Part shown: positions 44,103-56,588 of the stretch, one piece after another
Layout of the letters: the number at the start of each line of letters is the position of its first letter
Numbering within the stretch: the stretch's first letter is position 1
Source: Omphiscola glabra
Lineage: Eukaryota > Mollusca > Gastropoda > Lymnaeidae
Assembly (NCBI GenBank): GCA_964017045.1
Contig: OZ024799.1
Location: 34,415,736 to 34,479,735 of the forward strand
DNA: 64,000 nucleotides
Direction of reading: 5' to 3'
Position numbers and translations under genes: made by a program
The notes under the pieces: generated by a model
The model's input: only the letters and a program-made list of their open reading frames with translations
Told to the model about the DNA's origin: nothing
Database searches by the model: none

Positions 44103-45755
44103 CGAAATCAAATTTCGCAGCAGTTTTACAGTTATTTTATGATCTACACCCGCCCCCCTCTTCCAAACCACCACCACTCGTAATCTCATAATCTCAGTGT
44201 GGTATTTCCTTATCTACTGGTGTCCCTAAACGTAGTCTTTGTATGAGTTGTATCTGAGTCAAACTATGCGACATTCAAACCATGTGACAGACGTAAGTAG
44301 GTGTAGACTTACTCAGTCCAGGGACTCTCAATCTGTTAGGATTTAAACTAACGTGAAGACAAAGTGCCTTTACGATGTGATACTGGTTTGGTGCAATTTT
44401 AAAATCAGAAATATTGAATCTAACGTTAAGGACAAGAGTCAGATTCCGAATTTTACAAAAGTGGAACTTATGCCGTCACCACAACTGGGAAAAATTACCG
44501 TGTGACTTAAAGAACTGTCATAAAATATATTTACCCTTCTGAGGTGGATCAGCTTCCGGTGTGTTAAGACCGTTTTAGTTTTAGGATGTTCACTCTATAG
44601 TCCCGACTATTCTATGCCCCAAGTGCTGAATAACAACAGTTAAGTCGGCTCTTGGGACCGATTCAAGTAATAGAAAACTGTGAGATTCAAACTAATAACA
44701 TTGGAAACTGGAATTTGGTGTCATCAAACTAAAATTCCATATTTGTTTAAAATGGGATTAGGTGCCTTAAAATTGGTGTGAATACTCTCGTCCCAGTCCT
44801 CACAGAGGAATACTCTCTGCCCCATCAAATCAGATCTGAGTATGTGTGGCTTCATGTAGGTAGGAGGAGCTTTTACAAACTGAAACTTATCAACAACTAG
44901 TTGAGCTGAACCTTGGGACAGTCCAGCAGGCTTTCAGATCTCGAAATTTTGAACGTTGAAAGTGATCATCTGAAGAATGTTGATTTTGTTGAAGTTATTG
45001 ACATGTTTGCATCTTTGAAAACCAGGAATCTATAAACTTCTAAGCACAATATTTCAATAAAAATTAATTTCGTTGCATCTTTTTTAAACGCTGTCATTAA
45101 CTCAAATTCTACGTCTTTGCTGCTTGATGACATAATTTACAAAGTTTTAACTTTAAGCGTGTCTATGTGGTCTGGTCGAGAATTGATCGGTGCAGGTCCG
45201 GGGCGGTGATGCGAGACAGGGGGGTGGGGGGGGCTACACAATGAGTTTGTGGCCGGGTGACATCAACCCTAGTGACGCCTCTGTCTCTACCCCATCAATT
45301 CAATGGGATACTCACTACCCCATCATATCAGTAGTTCTCTTTCTACCGCGTCACATCAGTAGAATACCCTTTAGCCCATCTTATCAGTGGCCGTGTGTCA
45401 TGAAATATACGATCTGTCACGGCAGACGTCATCCCTACATTCAGCAATAGTAACATTATTTACTGGTCGGTTAAAGTGCTTAAAGCAGTAAATTTTACGA
45501 CAAATCAAATTGGAAAATTGTAACCTTTTAGATAACGCGACTTAGTGATGCGCCAATAAATCACGTACATGCAACTTTTAACCTGATCAGTTTTTGTCCC
45601 ATCTCTTACGATCCAACAATTTTAACCTGAATTTTAAGATTGCTAAATTAGCAACATTTATTCGACTCAAGGGAAAAAATAATATCAATTTTTTAAAAAT
45701 ATATAAAAAATCCTGGTTCCATTTATTAATTTATCTCTAGCTAGCATAGATTATA
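44103..45755. other. long stretch without recognised gene
   Basis: Mostly unremarkable. A very degenerate CCCCATCANNTCAGTAG repeat occurs at 45290-45400. The 86-codon frame at 45190-45450 overlaps it and is not recognised. Confidence 0.4.
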
Positions 45756-46008
45756 CGTCAATTTATAAGTCAATTTATACTTCAATTTATAAGTCAATTT
45801 ATACTTCAATTCATAGGTCAATTTATACTTCAATTCATACGTCAATTTATACGTCAATTTATACGTCAATTCATACGTCAATTCTAACGTCAATTTATAC
45901 GTCAATTCCTACGTCAATTCCTACGTCAATTCCTACGTCAATTCATACGTCAATTCATACGTCAATTCATACTTCAATTCATACGTCAATTCATACGTCA
46001 ATTCATAT
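45756..46008. repeat. 12-bp minisatellite (ACGTCAATTCAT), about 21 copies
   Basis: ACGTCAATTTAT and ACTTCAATTTAT dominate on the left, ACGTCAATTCAT and ACGTCAATTCCT on the right. Confidence 0.97.
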
Positions 46009-46853
46009 CTTCTGCCTATATAGTATAAGTACGCCGTAAGGCTATCATTTTAGAACCTCTCGTTTTAACCCTATCAGATATATGAGACGTATAAAAAAAA
46101 AAGCCCACTCCCTGGATCAACACCTCAGTCGTATGTCTGACCTACACCCCCTCCCACACCCCAACCTCCCGTCTGACCTACACCCCCCTCCCTTTTTTTG
46201 GGTCCCAAACGTACAGGCAAGGCCAATGAAATGTAGGTCGCTAGTATTTTCAAGTCGTGTGAGTGGTGGGGTGGGGACGGGTAAAATGGCTTATGAATGA
46301 AAAGACCTGGGACTCCGGTGTGGAGGAGATCTCAAGGATGTCAACCGGTTTAGTGCGTGTGTGTGGCAGACAGTACAGCCAGACGGCACGACACTTGCTT
46401 CATTACCTACACTTACCTAAGTCCTAAGTGATTGCTACACGGTAGACGCGCTTTCGAATTTATTTGAAAATTTGAAAATAACCAGAAAAGGACCTTAGCG
46501 CTCAAATATTTTGCATAGTTTTAGCATTAGTCAGAAAGTTATTTAAAGTTATTGGTATATTTCTCTTTGGTGTTATTCCCCGGCGAAGACTTTATTCCGA
46601 CACCGACACGTCCGTTGTTACTTTTTGTATTTTTTCAAGTTTTCCCCATATCTTATGTCATGCATACGTATTGTTCTACTAGATCAAGTGGGGTGAGTCA
46701 ATCAGCCTTTGAGAACATCTGTTCCACGCATTCATTTATCACCTGCAAGCGTTCTAATTTATCACATTCCTCTTGCAGTCTTCTCACATACATTTCATCT
46801 AAGTGTTATTTTTATTTAATTCTGTTTGTACTGTTGTTTGTTCGCTGAAGAAG
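46009..46853. other. no gene; one diverged stem motif
   Basis: The motif copy is at 46579-46612 (CCGGCGAAGACTTTATTCCG then ACACCGACACG). A duplicated CTACACCCCCTCCC block lies near 46143-46190. Confidence 0.45.
46579..46612 (+). repeat. dispersed stem motif, diverged copy
   Basis: GGCGAAGACTTTATTCCGAC followed by ACCGACACGTCCG. The GACACGT(C/T)CG tail matches the other copies. Confidence 0.4.
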
Positions 46854-46872
46854 GCTTCCTGTCGACACGTTC
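46854..46872 (+). repeat. dispersed stem motif
   Basis: CTGAAGAAGGCTTCCTGTCG followed by ACACGTTCGGTGTTTTG. It is nearly identical over about 45 bp to the copy at 1943. Confidence 0.6.
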
Positions 46873-47714
46873 GGTGTTTTGATGCGTTCTTTTTTTTTTT
46901 TTAAAATAGGTTTTCCAAAACTTTGTTTCGCTCATTTCCATTCTAATTTATCATAAGTCATGCATGCATTTATTGGAATCTTTCGTGGACCACCTTGTGA
47001 CTGGTGTACTTACATCACGAGTGACTTGCCTATTGTTCCCCCCACACCACACACACACAGCGGCCATATTGTTACACAGCCTAACGTGTCCAACAAGCGG
47101 GTGGTTCACCATCATGCGGCTTGCGGATGGCTGGAAAAGTCCGACCACCACGATACTGTCGTCATTGGGGTCACTTGAGCCCGCAGGTTCCCTTGACTGA
47201 AAAGAAGTGAGTCATGGTCGGAATATGCCAAGTATGGAGGCTAAGCTTCAAGGGCATGTGGGTAATCTTTGATTAGAACTACAAAAGAGATTTTTGAATG
47301 AAACTGATCTATTGTGAAATCGGTGAATCATTTTTCATAATGTTAAATGTAAAAACATCTTCGATCACAACACAAGTTCAAGACTCAAGGCAAATGGAGT
47401 TTAAACATGATTATCAACTATGCTCAAACTATGAGTTGGATCTGTATAACATGGCCGCGGGGGGGGGGGGGGTTTGTTGAGGGGAGCTGGATATGAATGA
47501 CGGGGTAAGATAATGAGTTGTAGTGCAGAGAGTTGAGATGTCGCACATTCCCCCCCCCCCACCCCCCTCCCCCATCATTTTTTTCCCTTGATGGAGACAG
47601 TGACAGGTTAGGGAAAACTTGTTTATAAAATCGATAATGATACCCGAAGTCAACCTTCAAAATAATGAAATGATATTTCTTTTTTGGCCCTTCTCTGGCA
47701 ACAATGTTTTGGGA
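46873..47714. other. no gene; poly-G and poly-C tracts
   Basis: A G tract of about 14 lies near 47459-47472 and C-rich runs near 47550-47573. Overlapping frames at 46951-47200 on both strands are unrecognised. Confidence 0.4.
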
Positions 47715-48995
47715 TCAATCTCAGTGGGTAGGAGATCATTTACAACTACCTTCTCCCACTGAGTAGAACATTATGTACAACAACCTTCTCCCACTGAGTA
47801 GAACATTGTTTACAACTACCAGACTTCCTTCTACCACCGAGTAGAACATTGTGTACAACAACCTTCTCCCACCGAGTAGAACATTGTTTACAACAACCTT
47901 CTACCACTGAGTAGCACATTGTTTACAACTACCTTCTCCCACTGAGTAGAACATTGTGTACAACAACCTTCTCCCACTAAGTAGAACATTGTGTACAACA
48001 ACCTTCTCCCACTGAGTAGAACATCATTTACAACTACCTTCTACCACTGAGTAGAACATTGTTTACAAGTACCTTCTCCCACTGAGTAGAACATTGTGTA
48101 CAATTACCTTCTCCCACTGAGTAGAACATGTGTACAACTACCAGACTTCCTTCTACCACCGAGTAGAATATTGTTTACAACTACCAGACTTCCTTCTACC
48201 ACCGAGTAGAACATTGTGTACAACAACCTTCTCCCACCGAGTAGAACATTGTGTACAACAACCTTCTCCCACTGAGTAGAACATCATTTACAACAACCTT
48301 CTACCACTGAGTAGAACATTGTGTACAGCAACCTTCTACCACTGAGTAGAACATTGTTTACAAGTACCTTCTCCCACTGATTAGAACATTGTGTACAACA
48401 ACCTTCCCCACTGAGTAGAACATTGTTTACAACTACCTTCTCCCACTGAGTAGAACATCATTTACAACTACCTTCTACCACTGAGTAGAACATTGTTTAC
48501 AACTACCTTCTACCACTGAGTAGAATATTGTGTACAACTACCTTCTACCACTGAGTAGAACATTGTTTACAACTACCTTCTCCCACTGAGTAGAACATTG
48601 TGTACAACAACCTTCTCCCACTGAGTAGAACATTGTGTACAACAACCTTCTCCCACTGAGTAGAACATTGTTTACAACAACCTTCTACCACTGAGTAGAA
48701 CATTGTTTACAACTACCTTCTCCCACTGAGTAGAACATTGTGTACAACAACCTTCTCCCACTGAGTAGAACATTGTGTACAACTACCAGACTTCCTTCTA
48801 CCACCGAGTAGAATATTGTTTACAAGTACCTTCTCCCACCGAGTAGAACATTGTGTACAACAACCTTCTCCCACTGAGTAGAACATTGTGTACAACAACC
48901 TTCTCCCACTGAATAGAGCATCATTTACAACTACCTTCTACCACTGACTAGAACATTGTTTACAAATACCATCTACCACTGAGTAGAACATTTTA
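47715..48995. repeat. 35-bp minisatellite, about 36 copies
   Basis: Units contain ACCTTCTCCCACTGAGTAGA followed by ACATTGTGTACAACA. Some units carry an extra CCAGACTT block (about 47820, 48140, 48184, 48787) that breaks the period and marks block duplications. TTTACAACTA and GTACAACAA endings are intermixed. Confidence 0.99.
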
Positions 48996-49172
48996 TAAAA
49001 TAACCATATTGTGTTCCTGTTCTCAGTGGAAATAATGAGTGAATTATTTGTGTTTAGATTTAGATCCTTTACCTTTGAACTCAGACCGAATTTCAGTTTA
49101 ATAATGTCAGTCATTTTGTTAACTTCGCGGACCTGCAAGGAAGGCACGAAGACTAACAATGTTCAACAATAT

Positions 49173-49316
49173 CTGCCGCCAATGTTTGTCACCAACGTCT
49201 GTCACCAATGTCTGCCACCAATGTCTGCCACCAATGTCTGCCACCAATGTCTGCCACCAATGTCTGCCACCAATGTCTGCCACCAATGTCTGCCACCAAT
49301 GTCTGCCACCAATTAC
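49173..49316. repeat. 13-bp minisatellite (ACCAATGTCTGCC), about 11 copies
   Basis: The last seven copies are identical. The Trp-rich minus-strand frame is an artefact. Confidence 0.97.
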
Positions 49317-50047
49317 CATTTCTTATAAATAAAAAGTCGACATTCTCACGACAAATCAACTGGAAACATGTATTGGATGACTTTTGACCGACCAGAGCTC
49401 ACACGAACAATGCAACCATTGAACTCTCTCATTGTTGGGCACAGCTGTCTCCCCCCAATCTTACTTCAACTTCAGTGTGTGTTCATCAATTACTCTCAAT
49501 CGCCCCCCCCCTTTTTTTCTCGAATAGTGGAAAAGGGGGCGGGGGTGTTGTCCAAGCAATTTGATGACGTCGTTAGGGCGGAGAAAACAGTTGCGGTCTT
49601 TCTTGTTTGAGAAGAGGAATGTTAATAGGTGTGATAGCTCACCTCCATGACATCAGGTCTATTTGTGTACCCGGAAAACCCAAACACGTGTAATGGTTTA
49701 ACACACAAGCCGTGATTCAATACTTATGTCAGCACAGACAAATGTATGTATGTGATCGATGGTTTGCCATGGACAGCAAAACAAACCAATCTTGGTTTTT
49801 AGCAATATATAACTATGTAAATATTTCTCTCTCTCTCTTTCTTTCTGTCTGTCTCTCTCTCCATATATACAGACTAGAAGTTGTACCTTAAGGGTGCACG
49901 GTATCAATATTATTTCTGACAATAACATTAATGGGGAACACTTAAGTCTTAAGTTTATTGAAATATTTTCAATTTCATGTTTCTTAATTTGTCCTGTCTG
50001 CTGAGGAAGGTTCTTCTTGTGTTGTCCTGTCTATATATGCCAAGCTT
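49317..50047. other. no gene; one stem motif
   Basis: Contains the motif CTGAGGAAGGTTCTTCTTGT at 50001-50025 and a TC-rich patch at 49825-49862. Confidence 0.4.
50001..50025 (+). repeat. dispersed stem motif, diverged copy
   Basis: CTGTCTGCTGAGGAAGGTTC shares the opening of the other copies, including the preceding GTCCTGTCTG context of the copy at 37908. Confidence 0.45.
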
Positions 50048-50804
50048 CAACATACCTTGTTCCAAACACCTTGTTCCGCAGAGCTTGTTCCACATACATT
50101 GTTAAACATACATTGTTCCGCATACCTTGTTCCACATACCTTGTTCGACATACCTTGTTCCAAACACCTTGTTCCACATACATTGTTCCACATACCTTGT
50201 TCCACATACCTTGTTTCACATACCTTGTTCCACATACATTGTTCCACATACCTTGTTCCAAATACCTTGTTCCACACACATTGCCCCACATACCTTGCTC
50301 CAAATACCGTTTTCCACATACCTTTTTCCACATACCTTTTTCCACATACCTTTTTCCACACACCTTTTTCCACATACCTTTCTCCACATACCTTGTTCCA
50401 CATACCTTGCTCCACATATCTTTTTCCACATACCTTTTTCCACATAACTTTTTCCACATACATTTTTCCACGTACTTTTTTCCACATACCTTTTTCAACA
50501 TACCTTTTTCCACGTACCTTTTTCCACATACCTTTTTCCACATACCTTGTTCCACATATCTTTTTCCACATACCTTGCTCCACGTACCTTTTTCCACATA
50601 CCTTTTTCCACATACCTTTTTCCACATACCTTTTTCCACATACTTTTTCCACATACCTTTTCCACATACCTTTTCCTACATAAATTTTTCCACATACCTT
50701 TTTCTACATAACTTTTTCCACATACCTTGCTCCACGTACCTTTTTCCACATACCTTTTTCCACATGCCCTTTTCCACATACCTTTTTCCACATACCTTTT
50801 TCCA
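50048..50804. repeat. 14-bp minisatellite (TTTTCCACATACCT), about 54 copies
   Basis: The left third uses TTGTTCCACATACC, the right two thirds TTTTTCCACATACC. Three times 14 gives a 42-bp coding period, so frames up to 301 codons are open on the plus strand and about 205 codons on the minus strand. The codons carry no other signal, so no gene is called. Confidence 0.98.
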
Positions 50805-51029
50805 GTTGAACACTGTCCTTCATTTATTAAGCATTACTATAAATTGTTTCGATAAACTCCGGCTTTATATTGATGCCACAAAGAATGCCCTTTTAAGTAT
50901 ATATTTGAATATATATAAATAGAGAGAGAGAAAGTAGATATACGCTTTCTTACTTTTCAAATGTATTTAAGAGACTCATAACTTCGCTTTAGTGATGCGT
51001 GCTTCCTCTCATGGCATCGTTTCTGTAAC

Positions 51030-51995
51030 CTCTGCCGTTGTTTATATCACCCCTGTTATTTCTTATGTCGCCACTGTTTTTTTTGTTGGTTCTATCATTG
51101 TCATTTTTGGCGTAACCACTGTCGTTGTAGGTGTCATCACTGTCGTTACTGGTGTCACCATAGTCTTTGTGGATGTCACCCCTGTCGATATTGGTGTCAT
51201 CACTGTCGTTATTGATTTCATCGCTGTCGATGTTGGTGTCATCAGTGTCATTGTTGGTGTCATCACTGTCATTGTTGGTGTCATCACTGTCGATGTTGGT
51301 GTCATCACTGTCATTGTGGGTGTCATCACTGTCGTTGTTGGTGTCATCACTGTCATTGTGGGTGGCATCACTGTCGTTGTAGGTGTCATCACTGTCGTTG
51401 TTGGTGTCATCACTGTCGATGTTGGTGTCACCACTGTCGTTGTTGGTGTCATCACTGTCATTGTGGGTGTCATCACTGTCGTTGTTGGTGTCATCACTGT
51501 CATTGTGGGTGTCATCACTGTCGATGTTGGTGTCATCACTGTCATTGTGGGTGTCATCACTGTCGTTGTTGGTGTCATCACTGTCGTTGTTGGTGTCACC
51601 ACTGTCGATGGTGGTGTCACCACTGTCGTTGTTGGTGTCATCACTGTCGTTGTAGGTGTCATCACTGTCGTTGTTGGTGTCATCACTGTCGATGTTGGTG
51701 TCACCACTGTCGATGTTGGTGTCATCACTGTTGATGTTGGTGTCACCACTGTCGTTGTTGATGTCCTCACTGTCGTTGTTGGTGTCATCACTGTCGATGT
51801 TGGTGTCATCACTGTCGATGTTGGTGTCATCACTGTCGATGTTGGTGTCACCACTGTCGATGTTGGTGTCACCACTGTCGTTGTTGGTGTCATCACTGTC
51901 GTTGTAGGTGTCATCACTGTCGTTGTTGGTGTCATAACTGTCGATGTTGGTGTCACCACTGTCGATGTTGGTGTCACGACTGTCGTTGCTGGTGT
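51030..51995. repeat. 21-bp minisatellite, about 46 copies
   Basis: The unit is close to GTCATCACTGTCGTTGTTGG plus T. The plus frame (50992-52068) reads Val-Gly-Val-Ile-Thr-Val heptads and the minus frame Thr-Pro-rich heptads. Both remain open for over 300 codons because 21 is a multiple of three. A start and stop exist on the plus strand, but there is no signal peptide or recognisable domain. It is best read as an expanded repeat. Confidence 0.97.
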
Positions 51996-52274
51996 CACGA
52001 AATTTGTTTTTTTTTTGGGAGGAGGGTGTGGGGAGGATCTTTTAACAGATTGGACCCCGACATTCTAATTCACTGTCACATGTTTTGACAACAGATGACC
52101 CACATTTCATCGTTGCCTCTTCCAGTTTGAAACCATGCTGAAATTCCAACAACCGTTATGTAGGACAATCTACCAAAAAAACTTTTATTTTCAAGGCACA
52201 TCAGATTTCTATATCACATGGCAAACTGAGTGAGTGCGGCTGCGGGAAGTAGAATGAATTAGCAAAGTGACATC

Positions 52275-52395
52275 TCTAGCACAACCATCAATGACATCTC
52301 AATCACTGAGATAACCATCGGTGACATCTCCATCAATGACATCATCACCAATGACAGAATCATCAACGACATCACAATTTGTAACATCACCATCG
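52275..52395. repeat. degenerate 18-21-bp repeat (CATCACCATCAATGACAT)
   Basis: About six diverged copies of ACATCTCCATCAATGACATC. It resembles the reverse of the nearby 21-bp array only in its CATCA/TGATG content. Confidence 0.7.
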
Positions 52396-54114
52396 ACCAT
52401 GGTACAGAAAAGAGGATACACCAAATGTCGCGATGGTACTGCTGATCTTATTGAAAGGTCAGAAGATTAATTGACTCTATATTATTTTTTTAACCTTTAT
52501 TTCTTAATATGGAAGCCAAATTAGCCTAATGCGAAGTTGTAGCCCACGGGTCTTTTAATGTTCCATGCCGCGAGGTTTGAGAACACGTCACCACGTGACA
52601 CCATCTAAAACCAGCTACTCGAACTGGTGTTTGTCAAGGTGGCTCCCGTATCCCCCCCCCCTTAAAATGACATCTAATCGTTCTCTTCATATACCTTGCA
52701 CCATTGTTTACACGACTATTACAGGGCCACTAGGGGCGCACCAAATGACATCTGATCTCTTAATGAACGGTTAAGATAAACGTTCTTGCTGAAGTAGGTA
52801 TTCGCACTGTACAGCACCAGAGTGCGTCCTTTTTCCCAATGCCACTCAAAGCTCTTTTGCTTGGCGGCCTTCACCCCTTGTGTTTAGCCTCGCATAATTG
52901 AATCCTTTCAGTCTCTTGTTTTATATAAACATGCCTGTCTTAGGTTGTCTGATCCCGTGTGATTGGCTATTTTGATGAAGGCCATTGGCCACGTGACGTT
53001 TTATTTCCAGGCACATTCACTGCCATTCCACTGATGTATTCCGATACGTTTAAGCACTTCTCTCTCTTCGTCACTTGAAAGGAAATACATATTATTTATC
53101 ATGTTTTAAGATGCAGGTTGGGTCTGTTTACTTTCATGTATGTTTTAAAATATCGAAATAACAAAGTCCAAGGTCTTCTTTTATACATATATACCAAAAT
53201 GATTGAAAAGACAACCACGGCTTAGGTCAAATCTCCTCCATAAGACACTAATGGATTGTACCCGTTTCTGTACACCGCCAATTGGGCTAAGACAAAAAGG
53301 TCCCGAATAATCGGAGGCGATATTTCGGCCTCGACCTGTCATAGCGACCCCCGAACTAAGGTCCCCTGCGAAACAGCCCCGAAAAAAGCCCCCCCCCCCC
53401 TTAAACAATTTGACCCCCGTTAAAAAGGCACCCTTTTAATCATCTGGTCTACAACAACAGCTCCACCCTGTTAATGCATACACGCATTGCTCATTATGGC
53501 GTGTGTCAATTGACTTAACATAAAGTATGGCATTACAATATTATTTTTCCAAACTACAAACAGTGCAATACCTAAACTCTGACTCCAGAGTCTGTGTCTC
53601 ATTTATTGCCGCGTCATTCAATGTGTTGTTATTATGGTTCTTAATGTGTTATTTTAAACTGCATTTTCAAATAGCTTGTTGGGGTGGGGGGAGGTGGTAT
53701 GAGGGGTGGAGTTAACAACTTTTAATTTACTGAACAGTTGTTATGTGAAAAAAATCTAACATTGTTTTCCCTAAAACTGAAGGTGTCGGTAGAAGAATAT
53801 GCTGAAAAAAGGTTTGTAGAGGGAGACAATCAGCAAGTCAGAGCCTTTTTTTTTTTTTTTTTTTTACTTGTTTCTTTTAGGATTTTTTTTTATTTATGAC
53901 GTACATATGTGGGCGTGTATCGTCAGTAATGAAGGGTAATTAACTCTGTCTTGTTGTTTACCTCCACTTGTTGTCTCGCCAACCGCGCCATCCACCTTCT
54001 ACTTACAGAATGCACTAATGGTCTTTATTTTGGAATCAGAGATGGATAAAAGATTGGGGGCGGTGAGCAGTTTAAAAAAAAAAAAGAAAGCACCGGAATC
54101 TTAATTGTTTGCTA
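52396..54114. other. long stretch without recognised gene
   Basis: Contains one stem motif (52972-53000), C runs near 52651 and 53388-53400 and T runs near 53851-53873. The 60-75-codon frames are unrecognised. Confidence 0.4.
52972..53000 (+). repeat. dispersed stem motif
   Basis: TTGATGAAGGCCATTGGCCA followed by CGTGACGTTTTATTTC. GGCC and GGCC can pair around ATT, so the stem is kept although its sequence differs from the other copies. Confidence 0.55.
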
Positions 54115-54197
54115 TTCTTGTCATCTGTCATTGTCATCTGTCATTGTCATCTGTCATCTGTCATTGTCACCTGTCATTGTCATCTGTCATTGTCATG
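54115..54197. repeat. 13-bp tandem repeat (ATCTGTCATTGTC)
   Basis: Six copies with one shortened unit. Confidence 0.92.
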
Positions 54198-54716
54198 CCA
54201 TTTTCGCTACGGTTTTTTTTTTTTTTTTTGGTTGTTGTGGGTGGGGAGTGTGAGTTACACCCCTTCTACTGGTACGCCGATGTCCATTTTCACCGTATCG
54301 CAATCGTCACAAGATACAAGCTGCACGTTGGTGATGTTGGATATTGATATGGACATTTTATTGTTCGGAATGAGGGCGAATTCCCGGCATAGCTGCGAGA
54401 AGCTATTTCTGTACCACGGGAGATAATCTTATTGAAGGCTCGTCCAGCACAGACTGTATGTACGCAGAATGTACACAGAGCGTACGCACACACGAAATAG
54501 TTCTCTTGTGAAACACATTCTTCTTATCTGTTGTGCAAGCAGTCGATATGACGTAGTGAGCATGAAACAAACGACCTGGCTGAAACACGAAGAGACGCCA
54601 TATGTTTAATAAATACAAAAGAATGTATGGACGACCTACATTTAAGTATGGAAATCCTAAAAATATAATGTCTGTATATTGTTGGCGTAAGTGAGGCAAT
54701 CGATGTGTGTGTAATG
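54198..54716. other. no recognisable feature
   Basis: A T-run at about 54211-54229. Frames on both strands at 54290-54739 are unrecognised. Confidence 0.4.
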
Positions 54717-55055
54717 CAGTGGTTCCCAAACTTTAGCAAGTTGTCGACCTTCGTATTTCAATGTTTCTTGGTCTCTCAAAACTTCTTTTTGTTAGCATAA
54801 CGGAGTGGACAATTTATTTTTGTTATATTTTGAACACGGACACCTCCAGGACTGTCAGTGAATGTTGTGCTCTATGAAAGCTGATTGTATCAGCCAGTAG
54901 AACTGTCAGTGAATAATGTGTTTTATGAAAGCTGATTGTATCGGCCGGTGGAACTGTCAGTGAATGATGTGTTTTATGAAAGCTGATTGTGACAGCCGTG
55001 GTACTGTCAGTGAATAATGTGTTTTATGAAAGCTGATTGTGACAGCCAGTGGAAC
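54717..55055 (+). mobile_element. hAT-like left terminus followed by tandem array
   Basis: CAGTGGTTCCCAAACTTTAG at 54717-54736 is a textbook hAT end, followed by a GTCGACCTTCGTATTTC block. No right terminus was found; a 50-51-bp tandem array occupies the place where the element's interior should be. Confidence 0.5.
54851..55055. repeat. 50-51-bp minisatellite, 4 copies
   Basis: Copies begin at 54851, 54902, 54953 and 55003 with ACTGTCAGTGAATRATGTG and contain TATGAAAGCTGATTGT. Confidence 0.95.
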
Positions 55056-55123
55056 CTGTTCTACCGAATAAAATCTGCAGCTAGACAAACGTCCAACACA
55101 CAAACCTGTCTCGGACAAAATAT

Positions 55124-55192
55124 ACCAGCTATATTGCCCCACTCTTCTACCAGCTATGTTGCCCCACTCTTCTACCAGCTACGTTGCTGGTA
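55124..55192. repeat. 25-bp tandem repeat, about 2.7 copies
   Basis: Units start ACCAGCTATATTGCCCCACT and end CTTCT. Confidence 0.9.
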
Positions 55193-55508
55193 CATTCATT
55201 TCTAATGCCTAGTTTATAAGATAGGTAAGGGACACATTTATTTCAACACTTAGCACCCCCTTAACCACCCCTTAACCTACCCCTTAGCAGGAACTCGGAG
55301 CGGAGCAGGCTAAAATTTGCTCCAAATCCCTTGTGTCAACATTGCTTGACCTGCGTCTTGTTCAGCAAGCTCCCATCAGAGATGTTTTGTTTAGTAAATC
55401 AATAGTCAGATTGGATCATTGTGTTAATAGGAGAAATAAGGTGGGAGGTTCATCAATGATACTTAATATGATTGTGTAGGTTTATTATGCAAATCTGATA
55501 GAAACATT
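55193..55508. other. no recognisable feature
   Basis: Unremarkable sequence. Confidence 0.4.
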
Positions 55509-55800
55509 AGTGGCATGATCTCACTCGGGTAAATAGAAGTGGCACCGGATAATCTAAAGTCGTTGAATAGGTGAGAGTGATGTCTACATATGTGGTGTAA
55601 AGTCGTAAAGTGGCATGATCTCACTCGGGTAAATAGAAGTGGCACCGGATAATCTAAAGTCGTTGAATAGGTGAGAGTGATGTCTACATATGTGGTGTAA
55701 AGTCGGTGAATAGGTGAGAAGGATGTCTACATATGCAGTGTAAAGTCGTTGAATAGGTAAGAGGTATGCCTACATATTTGGTGTAAAGTCGCTGGTTAGG
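55509..55800. repeat. 100-bp tandem duplication plus 43-bp repeat
   Basis: The block starting AGTGGCATGATCTCACTCGG at 55509 is repeated at 55609 with about 97 identical bases. Its last 43 bp (AAAGTCGTTGAATAGGTGAG and following) continue as two or three further diverged copies to 55800. Confidence 0.95.
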
Positions 55801-56580
55801 TGAGGGGGGTGTCTACATTGGCATGTCGTAAAGAACATTAAAACACTTTTGAAATGTACGAGAATTAAATATGACTTTTGTTTGTGGTAAATTAAAAGAC
55901 CTCTTTACAGTTGGGACGCTCCAAGACGCTCCAGTGTCGGCGAGACTTCCATTACTTCTCAGATGCATCCAGTACGAGTGAAGTGTAAAGGACGCTCTAG
56001 GGTCAGCAAGACCTCAATAACTTCTAAGTAACGATCAGATTGTTCAATTAAACGAGTAAAGAGACCGCATGGCAACGATGAAGACACGTGATGGGTACGG
56101 AAGGAATACCTTCTCTGACAGTGAAATAGTCAAACCCTCAACAATAATAAATCCTATAACTGGTTCATTTTACTGTTTCATTTTTTTTAACGTTTGTACC
56201 CATTGCAGGTTCCTATTTGGCTATATAAATGATGATGATGATTGAGTACTTATATAGCGCTTGTGTCCAATACAGGTAATGTAGAACACATACCCCCCCC
56301 CCCCCCCCCAAAAAAAAATTTAAAAAATAAACAAAAATATCCTGTTCTTTTGGTTGTAACTGCCCCATGGGTACTAACAGAATACCATTAGACCAATCAG
56401 TGACAGTGTAAATATGATCACTAACAAGATTTTAATATTTACCAATTTCTTTAATTCTAGTTAACTGATTCCTCAAAGTTATTTTGCTAAACGTCTTACA
56501 GAAAACATTGGCGATCGAAAATCTTTTAGTTCAGGATGACACTCTATCATGTTTTGTTCCACTCATCAAAACCAATTGAC
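55801..56580. other. no gene; poly-C tract and possible element tail
   Basis: GATGATGATGATTGAGTACT followed by TATATAGCGC (56230-56262) resembles retroelement-derived sequence. Seventeen consecutive C occupy 56293-56309. Confidence 0.4.
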
Positions 56581-56588
56581 CTTTGAAC

